Shown here: positions 33,686-42,444 of the stretch, in pieces
Layout of the letters: every line of letters starts with the position of its first letter
How positions within the stretch are numbered: the stretch's first letter is position 1
Assembly (NCBI RefSeq): GCF_900104045.1
Contig: NZ_FNIN01000015.1
Location: forward strand, 1-42,444
Direction of reading: 5' to 3'
Source of the DNA: Desulfonauticus submarinus
Lineage (GTDB): Bacteria; Desulfobacterota; Desulfovibrionia; Desulfovibrionales; Desulfonatronovibrionaceae
Length of the DNA: 42,444 nt
Made by a program: the position numbers and the translations under genes
Notes under the pieces: model-generated
What the model saw: only the letters and a program-made list of their open reading frames with translations
What the model was told of the DNA's origin: nothing
Databases searched by the model: none

Positions 33686-36124
33686 TTATTGTTGAGCAGA
33701 AGATCTAAATTCTGCTTTCAACAGCTTTTGAGTCAAAGAAATATGATTATGTTGTCCACAAAAAATAGAATCTTTATTTACGCCTAACAAGGCTTCTGGC
33801 AAAACTTCATCCATATGTTTAACTTTTATAAGTTTAAGGCCTTTTAAAATTTCTTCTGGCACTTCATCTAAATCCCTTACATTATCTAAAGGAATAATAA
33901 CCTTTTCAATTGCGGAGCGCTTAGCAGCCAACAATTTTTCTCTTAATCCTCCAATCGGAAGTACTCTTCCCCTTAAAGTAATCTCTCCTGTCATAGCAAG
34001 ATCATTTCGGACAGGAATATTAAGCAATGCAGAAACCAAACTAGTGGCTAAAGTTATTCCTGCAGATGGACCATCCTTTGGAGTTGCTCCTTCTGGCACA
34101 TGAATATGCACATCTATTTCTTTATAAAAATCTGGTTTTAAACCAAACACCTCTGAACGAGATCGGACATAACTAAATGCGGCCTTGGCACTTTCTTGCA
34201 TCACCTCTCCAAGCTTGCCAGTAATCTCTAATTTTCCAGTACCAGGCATAATAGTAACTTCAACCAACAATATCTCCCCTCCCATTTCTGTCCAAGCCAA
34301 ACCATTTGTTACACCAACTAAAGGCTCTTCTTCTTTTTCACTATGGCGTACTTTAGGTACTCCAAGATAAGAAGATAAATTAACTTTAGTAATCTGAACT
34401 TGCTCTATTTTATCTTCTACAATTTTTTTAGCAACCTTTCTACAAATAGAAGCAATTTCCCTTTCCAAGTTTCTAACCCCAGCTTCTCTTGTATATTCTC
34501 TAATAACTTTTTCTATAGCTCCATCAGAAAATTTTATTTGTTTTTTATCTAGTCCATGCATCTTCAACTGTTTTGGCAATAAAAAATATTTTGCTATCTT
34601 TTTCTTTTCTGTCTCAAGATAACCAGGCAGTTTTATTATTTCCATTCTATCTTGCAAAGGAAGAGGAATAGTATGAAGGCTGTTAGCAGTAGTTATAAAA
34701 AAAACATTAGATAAATCATAATCTAAATCCAAATAATGGTCATTAAAGGCGTAATTTTGTTCTGGATCTAGCACCTCAAGCAAAGCAGCAGAAGGATCTC
34801 CTCTAAAATCTGTACTCATTTTATCAACTTCATCCAAACAAAAAACAGGATTATTATATTTTACTTTTTTTAAACTTTGAATGATCTTACCTGGTAAGGC
34901 CCCTACATAAGTACGCCTATGACCTCTAATCTCTGCCTCATCTCTAACTCCCCCTAAAGAAAGACGCACGAACTCCCTTTTCATGGCCCTTGCAACAGAT
35001 TTAGCTAAAGAAGTTTTTCCCACTCCAGGAGGACCTACTAAACACAAAATAGGTCCTCTAATTTTATCCACTAAATTTTGCACTGCTAAATACTCTAAAA
35101 TTCTTTCTTTTGGTTTCTCTAATCCATAATGATCATTATCTAAAATTTTAGCGGCTTCTTTTAAATCTATATTTATTTCTTTAATCTCATTCCAAGGTAA
35201 AGACAAAATCCAATCTATATAATTATAGCTAACGGTATATTCAGCTGAATTTGTAGGCGTAATACGTAATTTCTTAATCTCTTCAAAAGCTCTTTCTTTT
35301 GCCTCTTCTGGCATATTTTTTTCTTTTACTCTTGTCTCTAGTTTATCCAGCTCTGCCTTGGGATCAACATCTCTTCCCATCTCTTTATGGATAGCCTTTA
35401 GCTGCTCAGAAAGATAATACTCTCTCTGATTTTGCTCCATTTGTTTTTTAACTCGTTCTTTTATTTTTTGCTCCAAAGCTATAATCTCTATTTCCCCCAT
35501 TAAATACCCATAAACCTTTTCTAAACGTACTAAAGGATCAGCTATTTCTAAAACTTGTTGTTTTTCTTGGAATTTAACATTACTTAAATGGGGTAATATT
35601 CCATCAGCCAAAAAAGAAGGGTCCTTTATATTAGCTAATGTTAACAAAGATTCCTTAGCCATTTTTGGATTTAACTTAGAAAACTCTTCCAAAGCTTCTT
35701 GCACTAATCGAATAAAAGTCTCAGCTTTTTTTTCATCATAATCACTATCTGGAAAACTAAATACTCTAGATTTATAAAATTCTTCTTTTGAAAAACTTTG
35801 TTTATCTATTTTAGCTCTATAAATACCTTCAAAAAGAACCTTACGAGTTCCATCTGGCAATTTAAACATTTGCAGCACTCTGGCTACACATCCAACCTCA
35901 TAAATATCATCTAAACTTGGCTCTTCAACCTCTGGATTTTTTTGAGTCACCAAAAAAATTCTTTTATCAAAATCGTTCAAAGCAGCTTCTATCGCTTTAA
36001 CTGACTGCTTACGTCCCACAAAAAGTGGTATTATCGCTTTAGGAAACATTACCACTTCTCTAAGGGACATCACAGGCAATATCTCTTCATCTGGAGCAAA
36101 ATACAAAAGGCTATCCTTATTCAT
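33686..36124 (-). CDS. lon: ATP-dependent Lon protease
   Basis: 812 residues. Order: LAN substrate domain (about 15-210, [21 protein letters not shown]), coiled helical region, AAA+ ATPase with [13 protein letters not shown] (Walker A), CLDEVDKM (Walker B) and [10 protein letters not shown] (sensor), then the serine-lysine protease domain with [11 protein letters not shown] (catalytic Ser) and [10 protein letters not shown] (catalytic Lys). Cytosolic hexamer that degrades misfolded and regulatory proteins. Starts 30 bases after clpX and probably shares its transcript. A short C-terminal extension (about 25 residues past the protease core) is noted. Confidence 0.96.
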   Translation of the reverse strand: MNKDSLLYFAPDEEILPVMSLREVVMFPKAIIPLFVGRKQSVKAIEAALNDFDKRIFLVTQKNPEVEEPSLDDIYEVGCVARVLQMFKLPDGTRKVLFEGIYRAKIDKQSFSKEEFYKSRVFSFPDSDYDEKKAETFIRLVQEALEEFSKLNPKMAKESLLTLANIKDPSFLADGILPHLSNVKFQEKQQVLEIADPLVRLEKVYGYLMGEIEIIALEQKIKERVKKQMEQNQREYYLSEQLKAIHKEMGRDVDPKAELDKLETRVKEKNMPEEAKERAFEEIKKLRITPTNSAEYTVSYNYIDWILSLPWNEIKEINIDLKEAAKILDNDHYGLEKPKERILEYLAVQNLVDKIRGPILCLVGPPGVGKTSLAKSVARAMKREFVRLSLGGVRDEAEIRGHRRTYVGALPGKIIQSLKKVKYNNPVFCLDEVDKMSTDFRGDPSAALLEVLDPEQNYAFNDHYLDLDYDLSNVFFITTANSLHTIPLPLQDRMEIIKLPGYLETEKKKIAKYFLLPKQLKMHGLDKKQIKFSDGAIEKVIREYTREAGVRNLEREIASICRKVAKKIVEDKIEQVQITKVNLSSYLGVPKVRHSEKEEEPLVGVTNGLAWTEMGGEILLVEVTIMPGTGKLEITGKLGEVMQESAKAAFSYVRSRSEVFGLKPDFYKEIDVHIHVPEGATPKDGPSAGITLATSLVSALLNIPVRNDLAMTGEITLRGRVLPIGGLREKLLAAKRSAIEKVIIPLDNVRDLDEVPEEILKGLKLIKVKHMDEVLPEALLGVNKDSIFCGQHNHISLTQKLLKAEFRSSAQQ

Positions 36125-36154
36125 AAGCCTTATACCTCTCTATCGTTTTTTTAT

Positions 36155-37408
36155 TTAAGCACTTTTACTTTCTTGGTCATATATTACAATTGGTTCTAAA
36201 TTATTCTCTACTACAGCTTTATTAACTAAGCATTCTTTTACTCTTTGCATAGAGGGTAACTTATACATAATATCTAACATAATACTTTCCATTACACTAC
36301 GAAGTCCTCTAGCACCAGTTTTATTAGCATGAGCTCTTTTAGCTATTGCCTTAAGCGCATTCCTTGTAAATCTTAATTTTACATTATCTAATTCAAACAA
36401 CTTCTGATATTGTTTAGTAAGAGAGTTACGAGGCTCTATTAAGATTCTAACTAAATCCTCTTCTGTAAGCTCTCTTAAAGCTGTTATCACTGGTATCCTA
36501 CCTATAAATTCTGGGATTAAACCAAAATGAATTAAGTCTTCTGGAACTACTTGAGATAAAAGCTCATTGGCGTCATATTCTTTTCGTACAATCTTTGCGC
36601 CAAACCCCAAAGCACTGCCAGCAATTCTCTGTTGAACAATTTTTTCCAATCCAATAAAAGCTCCTCCCATAATAAACAGAATATTAGAAGTATCTATTTT
36701 TAAAAATTCTTGCTGAGGATGTTTACGACCACCCTTGGGGGGGATATTAGCAACAGTTCCTTCTATAATTTTTAAAAGTGCTTGTTGCACCCCTTCTCCA
36801 GAAACATCTCTGGTAATAGAAGGATTATCTCCTTTACGTCCTATTTTATCTATCTCATCTATATAAATAATTCCTTTTGAAGCAGCTTCAAGATCATAAT
36901 CAGCATTTTGAACTAATTGAACTAAAATATTTTCTACATCTTCTCCAACATATCCAGCCTCAGTAAGAGTAGTAGCATCTGCTATAGCAAATGGCACTCT
37001 TAATATTTTAGCTAATGTTTTGGCCAATAAAGTTTTGCCAGAGCCTGTTGGCCCAATTAACAAAATATTGGATTTATCTAGTTCTACATCATCTTTAGTT
37101 ACTTTAAAATCTTTATAATAAATTCTTTTATAATGGTTATACACAGCTACTGACAATACTTTTTTTGCCTGCTCCTGTCCTATAACATAGGCATCTAAAG
37201 CTTTTTTTATTTCTGCTGGTGGAAGTAATTCTTCTTGTGCTACCTGAGTAGGTTCTTCTTCTTGGGAAATAATTTCCTCACACAATGCTACACACTCATT
37301 ACAAATATAAACATTTGGTCCTGCAATCAATCTATCCACTTCATCTTGATTCTTTCCACAAAAAGAACACTTTATATCTTTTAAATAAGTGGAAGGTTTC
37401 TTACCCAT
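36155..37408 (-). CDS. clpX: ATP-dependent Clp protease ATP-binding subunit ClpX
   Basis: 417 residues. An N-terminal zinc-binding domain (CSFCGKNQ, then CNECVALC) recognises substrates and adaptors. The AAA+ module has [15 protein letters not shown] (Walker A), [10 protein letters not shown] (Walker B) and [10 protein letters not shown] (sensor 2). IGF-type ClpP-contact loop reads SALGFGAKI here; GF is kept. Hexameric unfoldase that feeds ClpP. AAGGAG precedes the ATG. It lies 12 bases after clpP and 30 bases before lon. Confidence 0.97.
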   Translation of the reverse strand: MGKKPSTYLKDIKCSFCGKNQDEVDRLIAGPNVYICNECVALCEEIISQEEEPTQVAQEELLPPAEIKKALDAYVIGQEQAKKVLSVAVYNHYKRIYYKDFKVTKDDVELDKSNILLIGPTGSGKTLLAKTLAKILRVPFAIADATTLTEAGYVGEDVENILVQLVQNADYDLEAASKGIIYIDEIDKIGRKGDNPSITRDVSGEGVQQALLKIIEGTVANIPPKGGRKHPQQEFLKIDTSNILFIMGGAFIGLEKIVQQRIAGSALGFGAKIVRKEYDANELLSQVVPEDLIHFGLIPEFIGRIPVITALRELTEEDLVRILIEPRNSLTKQYQKLFELDNVKLRFTRNALKAIAKRAHANKTGARGLRSVMESIMLDIMYKLPSMQRVKECLVNKAVVENNLEPIVIYDQESKSA

Positions 37409-37420
37409 AAAAAATTCTCC

Positions 37421-38017
37421 TTATTTTATATCTTCTCGTGACGTTAAAACTTTATCTATAATCCCATAGGATAAAGCTTCTTTAGCTCCCATAAAATAAT
37501 CTCTTTCAGTGTCTTTTTCTACCTTTTTAATATCTTTACCCGTATGTTTAGACAAAATTTCATTTAAAATACTCTTTAAGCGGATAATCTCTTTAGCTTG
37601 GATATCAATATCAGTAGCTTGTCCTTGAAATCCCCCCATAGGTTGGTGAATAAGTATTCTACTATGAGGCAAAGCATAACGCATCCCTTTTTCTCCAGCA
37701 GCTAAAAGCAATGCAGCCATACTAGCTGCTTGTCCGATACAAACAGTGGCCACAGGTGCAGAAATATATTGCATAGTATCATAAATAGCCAAGCCAGCGG
37801 TAACAGAACCTCCTGGGGAATTAATATAAAAGTTAATTTCTTTTTCAGGATTATCAGATTCTAAAAACAATAACTCTGCACAAATAAGATTAGCGACATG
37901 ATCATCAATAGGTGTTCCTAATAAAATAATTCTGTCGCGTAATAATCTAGAAAAAATATCATAAGCTCTCTCGCCTCTTCCAGTGGTTTCTATAACCATC
38001 GGAATGGAATAAGACAT
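37421..38017 (-). CDS. clpP: ATP-dependent Clp protease proteolytic subunit ClpP
   Basis: 198 residues. Catalytic Ser about 99 ([10 protein letters not shown]), His about 124 (ILIHQPMGG) and a later Asp (ERDYFM) complete the triad. [11 protein letters not shown] and [18 protein letters not shown] are family blocks. Tetradecameric protease that works with ClpX from the next gene. AAAGGAGAAAG precedes the start. A terminator between tig and clpP suggests that clpP-clpX-lon can be transcribed separately from tig. Confidence 0.97.
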   Translation of the reverse strand: MSYSIPMVIETTGRGERAYDIFSRLLRDRIILLGTPIDDHVANLICAELLFLESDNPEKEINFYINSPGGSVTAGLAIYDTMQYISAPVATVCIGQAASMAALLLAAGEKGMRYALPHSRILIHQPMGGFQGQATDIDIQAKEIIRLKSILNEILSKHTGKDIKKVEKDTERDYFMGAKEALSYGIIDKVLTSREDIK

Positions 38018-38120
38018 AACTTTCTCCTTTTAACTAATTTAATATTTAGTAAGATAAACTTTTTTTAAATCCCTGACTAGAGTTTTTTGAAAGAAAATAT
38101 AAGGGGAAGGAGATAAAACT

Positions 38121-38144
38121 AGGGCCGCTTTAAAAAGCGGCCCT
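38121..38144 (-). terminator. Terminator/attenuator between tig and clpP
   Basis: A GC-rich hairpin: AGGGCCGCTTT (38121-38131) and AAAGCGGCCCT (38134-38144) with a 2-base centre. On the minus strand AGTTTTATC follows, a weak T tract, so partial read-through into clpP is plausible. It lies 8 bases beyond the tig stop. Confidence 0.7.
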
Positions 38145-38152
38145 AATCTTCT

Positions 38153-39499
38153 TTATTTATTTTCTTTATCTTTATCTGTAGAAGATTCATCTGCCTCCTG
38201 CTCCTTATCTTGAGGAGGTACTTTCTTTACCTTAGCTTCAGAATAAATTAACTCCATGGCCTTATCTGCCAAAATTTTATCCTTTAAAGCAACTAACAAA
38301 TTATTTTTTTCATAAAACTCTTTAATCGCTTCAAAAGACTGTCCACTATAGGTAGCTATTTTTTGTAATTCTGCATCAACTTCACTATAATCAACCTTTA
38401 ACCCCTCTTGTTGAGCCACAGCTAAAAGAAAAATCTCTGACTTTGTAATTTCTTCAGCTTCTTCTCTAAACTCTTTTTTCAAATCCTCTATAGTCTTACC
38501 TGTGGATTCAAGATTTTTACCTTGTCTCTCCAATTTATCTATATATTCTTTGATCTTTTGCTCAAGATGAAATTCAACCAAGGAAGGAGGTAAGTCAAAT
38601 TCTACTTTGCTTTTTAAGTCATCTAAAAGCTTTTTCTGAGCTACGCTTTTACTTAATTCTTTACGCGTAGCCTCATAGGATTTAAAAATCGAATCCCGTA
38701 ACTCTTTAAGATTCTTAAAATTACCCACCTTACGAGCAAAACCATCATCTAAAGCAGGCAATTTTTTCTCTTTTACTGCGTGCAAAGTCACTTCCATCTT
38801 AATAGTTTTGCCTGCCAAATCTTTATTAATAAAATCATCTGGTAATTTTACATCTCCAGACCCACTCTCTCCTGCTTTCAAACCATAAATAATTTTCTCA
38901 AAATCTTCTAATGCCTGCCCTTCTCCTAAAACTAACTGAAAATTACTCGCAGCAATTCCTTCTATAGGCTCTTCTCCATCAAATGCCTTAAAATCTATCA
39001 CTACTGCATCCCCAGGCTGAGGATTTCTATTTTCCTCTACCACTACAAACTCTGCCATTCTATTTCTAAGCCTTTCAATTACTGCTTCAACTTCTTCTTC
39101 CTTAACTACCACCTCTTCTTCTTCAACTTCCAACCCTCTATATTCTGGCAATTCAAATTCAGGAGCCACTTCAAAGCTAAAGGAATAAGAATACTCTTCT
39201 CCTTTTTTTAATTCACTAGCATCTACATCTATTCGTGAAATAGGGGTAATTTTTAATTCATTTAAAATTTCATTTATATGTAAATTAATTAAATCAGTCT
39301 GAGCTTCGTTATAAATTTGTTTCCTAAAACGATTCTCAATAACTGAAGCAGGAACTTTACCTTTTCTAAAACCTTTCAAATCTACATCTCTTCTATAAAG
39401 AGCAATTGTCGCAGAAAGAGCAGCTTCTACTTCTTCCTTAGGTACTTGAACATTAATTTTGCGTTTAACAGGGGATACCTGTTCCACTTGATATTCCAT
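38153..39499 (-). CDS. tig: Trigger factor (ribosome-associated chaperone, peptidyl-prolyl isomerase)
   Basis: 448 residues. N-terminal ribosome-binding domain (about 1-115; the family signature GFRKGKVP at about 40-47), FKBP-type isomerase domain (about 150-235; GDAVVIDFKAFDG and LVLGEGQALEDFE), and a long helical C-terminal chaperone domain (about 255-420). The last 25 residues are charged (QDKEQEADESSTDKDKENK). AAGGAGG precedes the ATG. A tRNA-Leu gene lies immediately upstream on the same strand, so they may share a primary transcript. Confidence 0.95.
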   Translation of the reverse strand: MEYQVEQVSPVKRKINVQVPKEEVEAALSATIALYRRDVDLKGFRKGKVPASVIENRFRKQIYNEAQTDLINLHINEILNELKITPISRIDVDASELKKGEEYSYSFSFEVAPEFELPEYRGLEVEEEEVVVKEEEVEAVIERLRNRMAEFVVVEENRNPQPGDAVVIDFKAFDGEEPIEGIAASNFQLVLGEGQALEDFEKIIYGLKAGESGSGDVKLPDDFINKDLAGKTIKMEVTLHAVKEKKLPALDDGFARKVGNFKNLKELRDSIFKSYEATRKELSKSVAQKKLLDDLKSKVEFDLPPSLVEFHLEQKIKEYIDKLERQGKNLESTGKTIEDLKKEFREEAEEITKSEIFLLAVAQQEGLKVDYSEVDAELQKIATYSGQSFEAIKEFYEKNNLLVALKDKILADKAMELIYSEAKVKKVPPQDKEQEADESSTDKDKENK

Positions 39500-39524
39500 A
39501 ATAAAAATAACCTCCTTAAAATAA

Positions 39525-39608
39525 TGGTGCGAGAGGGGGGACTCGAACCCCCACGGACAAGCCGCTGGATCCTAAGTCCAGTGCGTCTACCAATTCCGCC
39601 ACTCTCGC
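39525..39608 (-). tRNA. tRNA-Leu (anticodon TAG)
   Basis: On the minus strand the acceptor GCGAGAG pairs with CTCTCGC, followed by A and an encoded CCA (39525-39527). The anticodon arm CTGGA-CTTAGGA-TCCAG gives TAG; the variable arm CGGCTTGTCCGT is long (class II). GGTTCGAGTCC is the T loop region. It reads CUN codons. The tig Shine-Dalgarno lies about 12 bases after the CCA. Confidence 0.97.
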
Positions 39609-39624
39609 AAAAAGGAAAAATAAG

Positions 39625-39653
39625 ATTTAATCTTCTTACCTAGGTCTTGTCAA
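39625..39653 (-). promoter_or_regulatory. Promoter of tRNA-Leu (and possibly tig)
   Basis: On the minus strand, a perfect -35 TTGACA (39648-39653), 17-base spacer, -10 TTAAAT (39625-39630). Transcription would start about 10 bases before the mature tRNA. Confidence 0.65.
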
Positions 39654-39794
39654 CCAAATGTTAAATGTTATTCTTTTTCCTAAAATTAAAAATATTAAAT
39701 CATTTTTAACTAAACCTAAAAAAATTTTATCCAATTAAAAATGAATTTTTCAACCTAAGAACAAAAAATAGTGTTGTCCTAAATAATTAACATT

Positions 39795-40178
39795 TTACAT
39801 ATTCTTAGGAAAATATTCCACGTTATTTATATTTTTAAAATCTGAATCTTGAGTCCATATAGTAGCATTATATTCTTCTGCCGTTGCGATAATAATACTA
39901 TCAGCCATTGGTATTTGATATTTTAGGCTTATTTTCGCCGCAGCAATTGCTATAGAGGGTGTTAAATCCACAATCTTTCCTTTTCCCATAGCCACAATTG
40001 CCTGTAGAGCTTTAGTTTCACTTGCTTCCCGACATACTACCTTAAAAACCTCATATATTGTTATGGTTGGAACAATAAGTGAATTAAAATTACTTAAAGG
40101 TTCATAAAAATGTTTTGCATTTGGTTCATCGGCAAAATAAGCTAACCAACCTGAAGAATCCACAATGTTGTTATTCAT
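39795..40178 (-). CDS. vapC: PIN-domain ribonuclease toxin, VapC type
   Basis: 127 residues, the standard PIN length. Acidic active-site residues are in place: D7 (NIVDSSGWLAYF), a Glu near 43 (TIYEVFKV), and D near 92 and 111 (MADSIIIATA and TQDSDF). Such enzymes cut tRNA or 23S rRNA when free of antitoxin. The ATG overlaps the antitoxin stop by four bases (ATGA), the usual toxin-antitoxin layout. The target RNA cannot be read from sequence. Confidence 0.88.
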   Translation of the reverse strand: MNNNIVDSSGWLAYFADEPNAKHFYEPLSNFNSLIVPTITIYEVFKVVCREASETKALQAIVAMGKGKIVDLTPSIAIAAAKISLKYQIPMADSIIIATAEEYNATIWTQDSDFKNINNVEYFPKNM

Positions 40179-40381
40179 ACCCTATCTTCCTCACGCTTAA
40201 ATTCAGTATTTATTCCTTTAAGAAATCCGCGAAGCTCTTTTATATCTCGCTCAGGAATAAGTTCAATCCTGCCTTCATATTCCACAATATACATTTTTTG
40301 GCCAGGATGAAGACGCAGAGATTCTCTAATTGTTTTTGGTATAACAATTTGATATTTAGGAGACACTGTTATAATTTGCAT
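40175..40381 (-). CDS. vapB: AbrB/SpoVT-type antitoxin, VapB-like
   Basis: 68 residues from the ATG at 40381, preceded by GGAG at proper spacing. SPKYQIVIPKTIRESLRLHPGQ is the swapped-hairpin AbrB DNA-binding domain; the C-terminal tail (about 48-68, charged) should wrap the toxin. The frame extends 20 codons upstream to 40441, but that region holds the promoter -35, so it is not translated. It likely represses its own promoter, aided by the toxin. Confidence 0.87.
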   Translation of the reverse strand: MQIITVSPKYQIVIPKTIRESLRLHPGQKMYIVEYEGRIELIPERDIKELRGFLKGINTEFKREEDRV

Positions 40382-40412
40382 ACTAAATCTCCATCGATAG
40401 ATATTTTGTAAA

Positions 40413-40441
40413 ACTTTAGTTCGAACGATAAAAATTGTCAA
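40413..40441 (-). promoter_or_regulatory. Promoter of vapBC
   Basis: Minus strand -35 TTGACA (40436-40441), 17-base spacer, -10 TAAAGT (40413-40418). The TATCGTTCGAAC sequence inside the spacer includes the palindrome GTTCGAAC, a possible antitoxin operator. Confidence 0.65.
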
Positions 40442-40745
40442 ATTAATTTAATATTTTAAAGGCGAGCTATATAAATTTTAAGTAATTACTTAACACAATC
40501 CATCTCTTTTTTCTTATTTTGACAATTTAGATAAAACAGCTATGGAATAAATTTAGGAATTACCTTAAAATATAATCTCAAACCAAATTTTCAATAAAAA
40601 AGAAATTGTAAAAATAAAACTTATAATTTAAGAGCAAAAAAAATATCTAAAAAACTATACTAAGAAAACAACTTAATAGTTTCTAAATATAATAAATTAT
40701 GGATATAAAATTTTTCATAAACCAATTATTTACTTTAGTAAAAAA
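40442..40745. other. AT-rich intergenic region before the diguanylate cyclase gene
   Basis: About 300 bases with very low GC. A TATAAT at 40688-40693 could serve the downstream gene, but no matching -35 was found. No gene-sized frame, tRNA or hairpin stood out. Confidence 0.4.
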
Positions 40746-42341
40746 ATGAAAAACAATAGAACATTAAAAAAAGAACTATTTAAATATAGCATATTATATG
40801 CTATATTCATGATAATGATATTTTCAATATCATTTTCTATTATTTTTTATTACTCTCGCATAGAAAACATAAATACTATTTTGAAATACAAAAACCTATC
40901 CCTAAAATATTTTATAGAAGGTGAATTTATAAAAATCTATAATTCTGTTAAATTTTTAAGTAAAAATAAAAAGGTTAGGAATTTATTAACCTTAGATGAA
41001 AGTGCTAAAAAAGATGTTTTGAGATTATACAAAACATTATCTGAAATAGATAAAAGCATTAATTATATCTATTCAGGATATAAAAATAAATCACTAGTTA
41101 TAAATAACTATATACCACCTATTAATTTCGATCCTACTACTCGTCCATGGTACCAAGCTGCGATTAAGTCTAATCCTAAAATATCTGATGGAGTCTTATA
41201 TCAAGAAATGAAAAGTAAAGAATGGTTAATTTCTGTAAGTAAAGTCTTGGTAGATGATCAAAATAAAATTTCTGGAGTCATAGCTGTAGACTATTCTCTT
41301 GACCGAATTTTACATATACTAAACGCAAAGGACAAGAATTTAAATACATTGTTCAGCTATATTATTAAACTTGATGGAAGTTTTATAGCTTATAAAAACA
41401 AAAATTTTTTTGGTAAAAAAATTTTTGATATTTTTCATATATCAATTGATTTTAATAAAAATAAGTCAGGTACATTTACGTATACTTATAATAATTCAAA
41501 AAAACTTGCCTATTTTAACCGTATAGATGCAGTAGGATGGGTTGTAATCACTACTGTTAATATGAGCGAAATTACTAGTCCAATAATAAACAAAATATTA
41601 GTCATTATTATTAGTATAAGCTTTATATCTATATTATTAGGATGGCTATATAGTAGATCATTAAGTAAAAAAATTGTATTGCCATTATTAAATCTAAAAA
41701 AAGACGTTGAAATGGTTGTAAAAGGACATAATTTATCCAATAAAATTCCTAAATATCCTAAAAATGAAATAGGGGCAATTGCGTCATATATAGAACAGCT
41801 TACAAGGAGTGAATTATATAATAAAAATAAAGCATTACAAAAAGCCAATAACCAACTTGCAATGATGTCAATAACTGACCAGTTAACTAAGCTATTCAAT
41901 CGACGGAAAATAATTGAGGAATTGGAAAATGAAAAAAATAGATTTACTAGATATGGTAAGGTATTCTCTATTATTATGTTTGATATAGACTGGTTCAAAC
42001 AAATAAATGACTCTTATGGTCATCAAGCAGGAGATGCTGTTTTACAAGATATTGCTAACATTACTAAAAAAATTTTTCGCATTACCGACACCATTAGTAG
42101 ATGGGGTGGAGAAGAATTTATGATTTTATGCCCTGAGACATCTATGGAAGAGGCTCAAGTAATTGCAACTAGGCTCAAAACAGCAGTTGCAAGCCATAAA
42201 TTTAAAATAAATAAAAAAATAACAATAAGTATTGGCATTGCAGAATACAATTCTAATAAAAGCATAGAAGAACTCTTAAAAGAGGTTGATGATAAATTAT
42301 ACGTTGCTAAAAGAAGAGGGCGAGATGTAATAGTTTATTAA
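40746..42341 (+). CDS. Membrane diguanylate cyclase with dCache sensor, HAMP and GGDEF domains
   Basis: 531 residues. Helix 1 at about 13-35 and helix 2 at about 281-303 bracket a periplasmic dCache-type sensor that contains DPTTRPWYQAA (about 129-139). HAMP follows (about 303-360), then a short coiled coil and the GGDEF domain (about 376-531): LFNRRKI, MFDIDWFKQIND and active-site GGEEF (454-458). The inhibitory RxxD site (R445-D448) is five residues before GGEEF, so product feedback is likely. It makes c-di-GMP in response to an external small molecule, not identified. The ATG lies in an A-rich stretch with no Shine-Dalgarno. Convergent with the 5S rRNA. Confidence 0.92.
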   Translation: MKNNRTLKKELFKYSILYAIFMIMIFSISFSIIFYYSRIENINTILKYKNLSLKYFIEGEFIKIYNSVKFLSKNKKVRNLLTLDESAKKDVLRLYKTLSEIDKSINYIYSGYKNKSLVINNYIPPINFDPTTRPWYQAAIKSNPKISDGVLYQEMKSKEWLISVSKVLVDDQNKISGVIAVDYSLDRILHILNAKDKNLNTLFSYIIKLDGSFIAYKNKNFFGKKIFDIFHISIDFNKNKSGTFTYTYNNSKKLAYFNRIDAVGWVVITTVNMSEITSPIINKILVIIISISFISILLGWLYSRSLSKKIVLPLLNLKKDVEMVVKGHNLSNKIPKYPKNEIGAIASYIEQLTRSELYNKNKALQKANNQLAMMSITDQLTKLFNRRKIIEELENEKNRFTRYGKVFSIIMFDIDWFKQINDSYGHQAGDAVLQDIANITKKIFRITDTISRWGGEEFMILCPETSMEEAQVIATRLKTAVASHKFKINKKITISIGIAEYNSNKSIEELLKEVDDKLYVAKRRGRDVIVY

Positions 42342-42390
42342 TTTTAATCAGAGTTAGGATTGATTTATGTGGGATATAGAAGAGAAGACC

Positions 42391-42444
42391 GTTCTGGGAT
42401 CGACCTACTTTCCCACCCTTTAAATAGGGCAGTATCATTGGCGC
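42391..42444 (-). rRNA. rrf: 5S rRNA, 3' part (gene continues past the window edge)
   Basis: Read on the minus strand: GCGCCAATGATACTGCCC, then GGGTGGGAAAGTAGGTCG, then ATCCCAGAAC. These match the conserved 3' half of bacterial 5S rRNA. The 3' end is estimated at 42391. The 16S-23S genes should lie just to the right. Confidence 0.9.

Noticed and set aside
29920-39776. The 14-base string AAAAAATAGTGTTG occurs at 29920-29933 and 39763-39776
   Set aside because: Both copies are in AT-rich intergenic DNA, there are only two, and no shared downstream context; probably coincidence.
40382-40441. 20-codon upstream extension of the VapB-like antitoxin
   Set aside because: It contains the -10 and -35 of the vapBC promoter, and the internal ATG at 40381 has a good GGAG site.

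Overview
The window is low-GC, densely packed bacterial chromosome. It looks like a sulfate-reducer-type (Desulfovibrionales-like, Desulfobacterota) genome. The clues are a MucR/Ros-type regulator, a VWA-OmpA exported protein, a HaoA/HaoC-like multihaem cytochrome pair, the carboxynorspermidine pathway, an Lrp-PutA pair, and the tig-clpP-clpX-lon order. This placement is inferred from gene content; no search was run.

Layout. 1-3.7 kb is accessory: the 3' tail of an upstream gene, two exported proteins with EF-hand-like loops on the minus strand, and a plus-strand VWA-OmpA/exported protein pair. 3.8-6.2 kb holds the two carboxynorspermidine genes, converging on an asparaginase (6.2-7.2 kb). 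7.4-11.6 kb is a plus-strand run: hisD, purC, fabI, a previously unlisted 31-codon membrane ORF that stops at TGA in front of a SECIS-like hairpin, and a D-2-hydroxyacid dehydrogenase. tRNA-Ser(GGA) and the 4.5S SRP RNA follow, with clear terminators. 12-18 kb is on the minus strand: haoC-haoA, an RluA-type pseudouridine synthase, a CDP-alcohol phosphatidyltransferase, a nitronate monooxygenase-like flavoprotein and mgtE. 18.2-21.7 kb is the overlapping nadC-nadA-nadB operon. It converges on a helicase/nuclease pair that looks like one RecB/AddA-type enzyme divided into two overlapping genes, preceded by a membrane protein. 25.4-28.9 kb is lrp-putA. 30-33.6 kb is mucR, topA and a transposase-like protein that appears to have lost its catalytic acids. 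33.7-39.6 kb is the proteostasis block lon, clpX, clpP, tig, headed by tRNA-Leu(TAG). The right end has a VapBC-type toxin-antitoxin pair, a dCache-HAMP-GGDEF diguanylate cyclase and the 3' end of a 5S rRNA, the edge of an rRNA operon.

The most interesting signals are: the candidate tiny membrane selenoprotein between fabI and the dehydrogenase; a promoter whose 19-bp spacer contains a T12 tract upstream of an exported EF-hand protein (candidate phase variation); the apparently domesticated IS1595-like transposase next to topA; the HaoA/HaoC module; and genes such as topA whose promoter geometry suggests almost leaderless transcripts. No CRISPR array, prophage or complete insertion sequence was seen.
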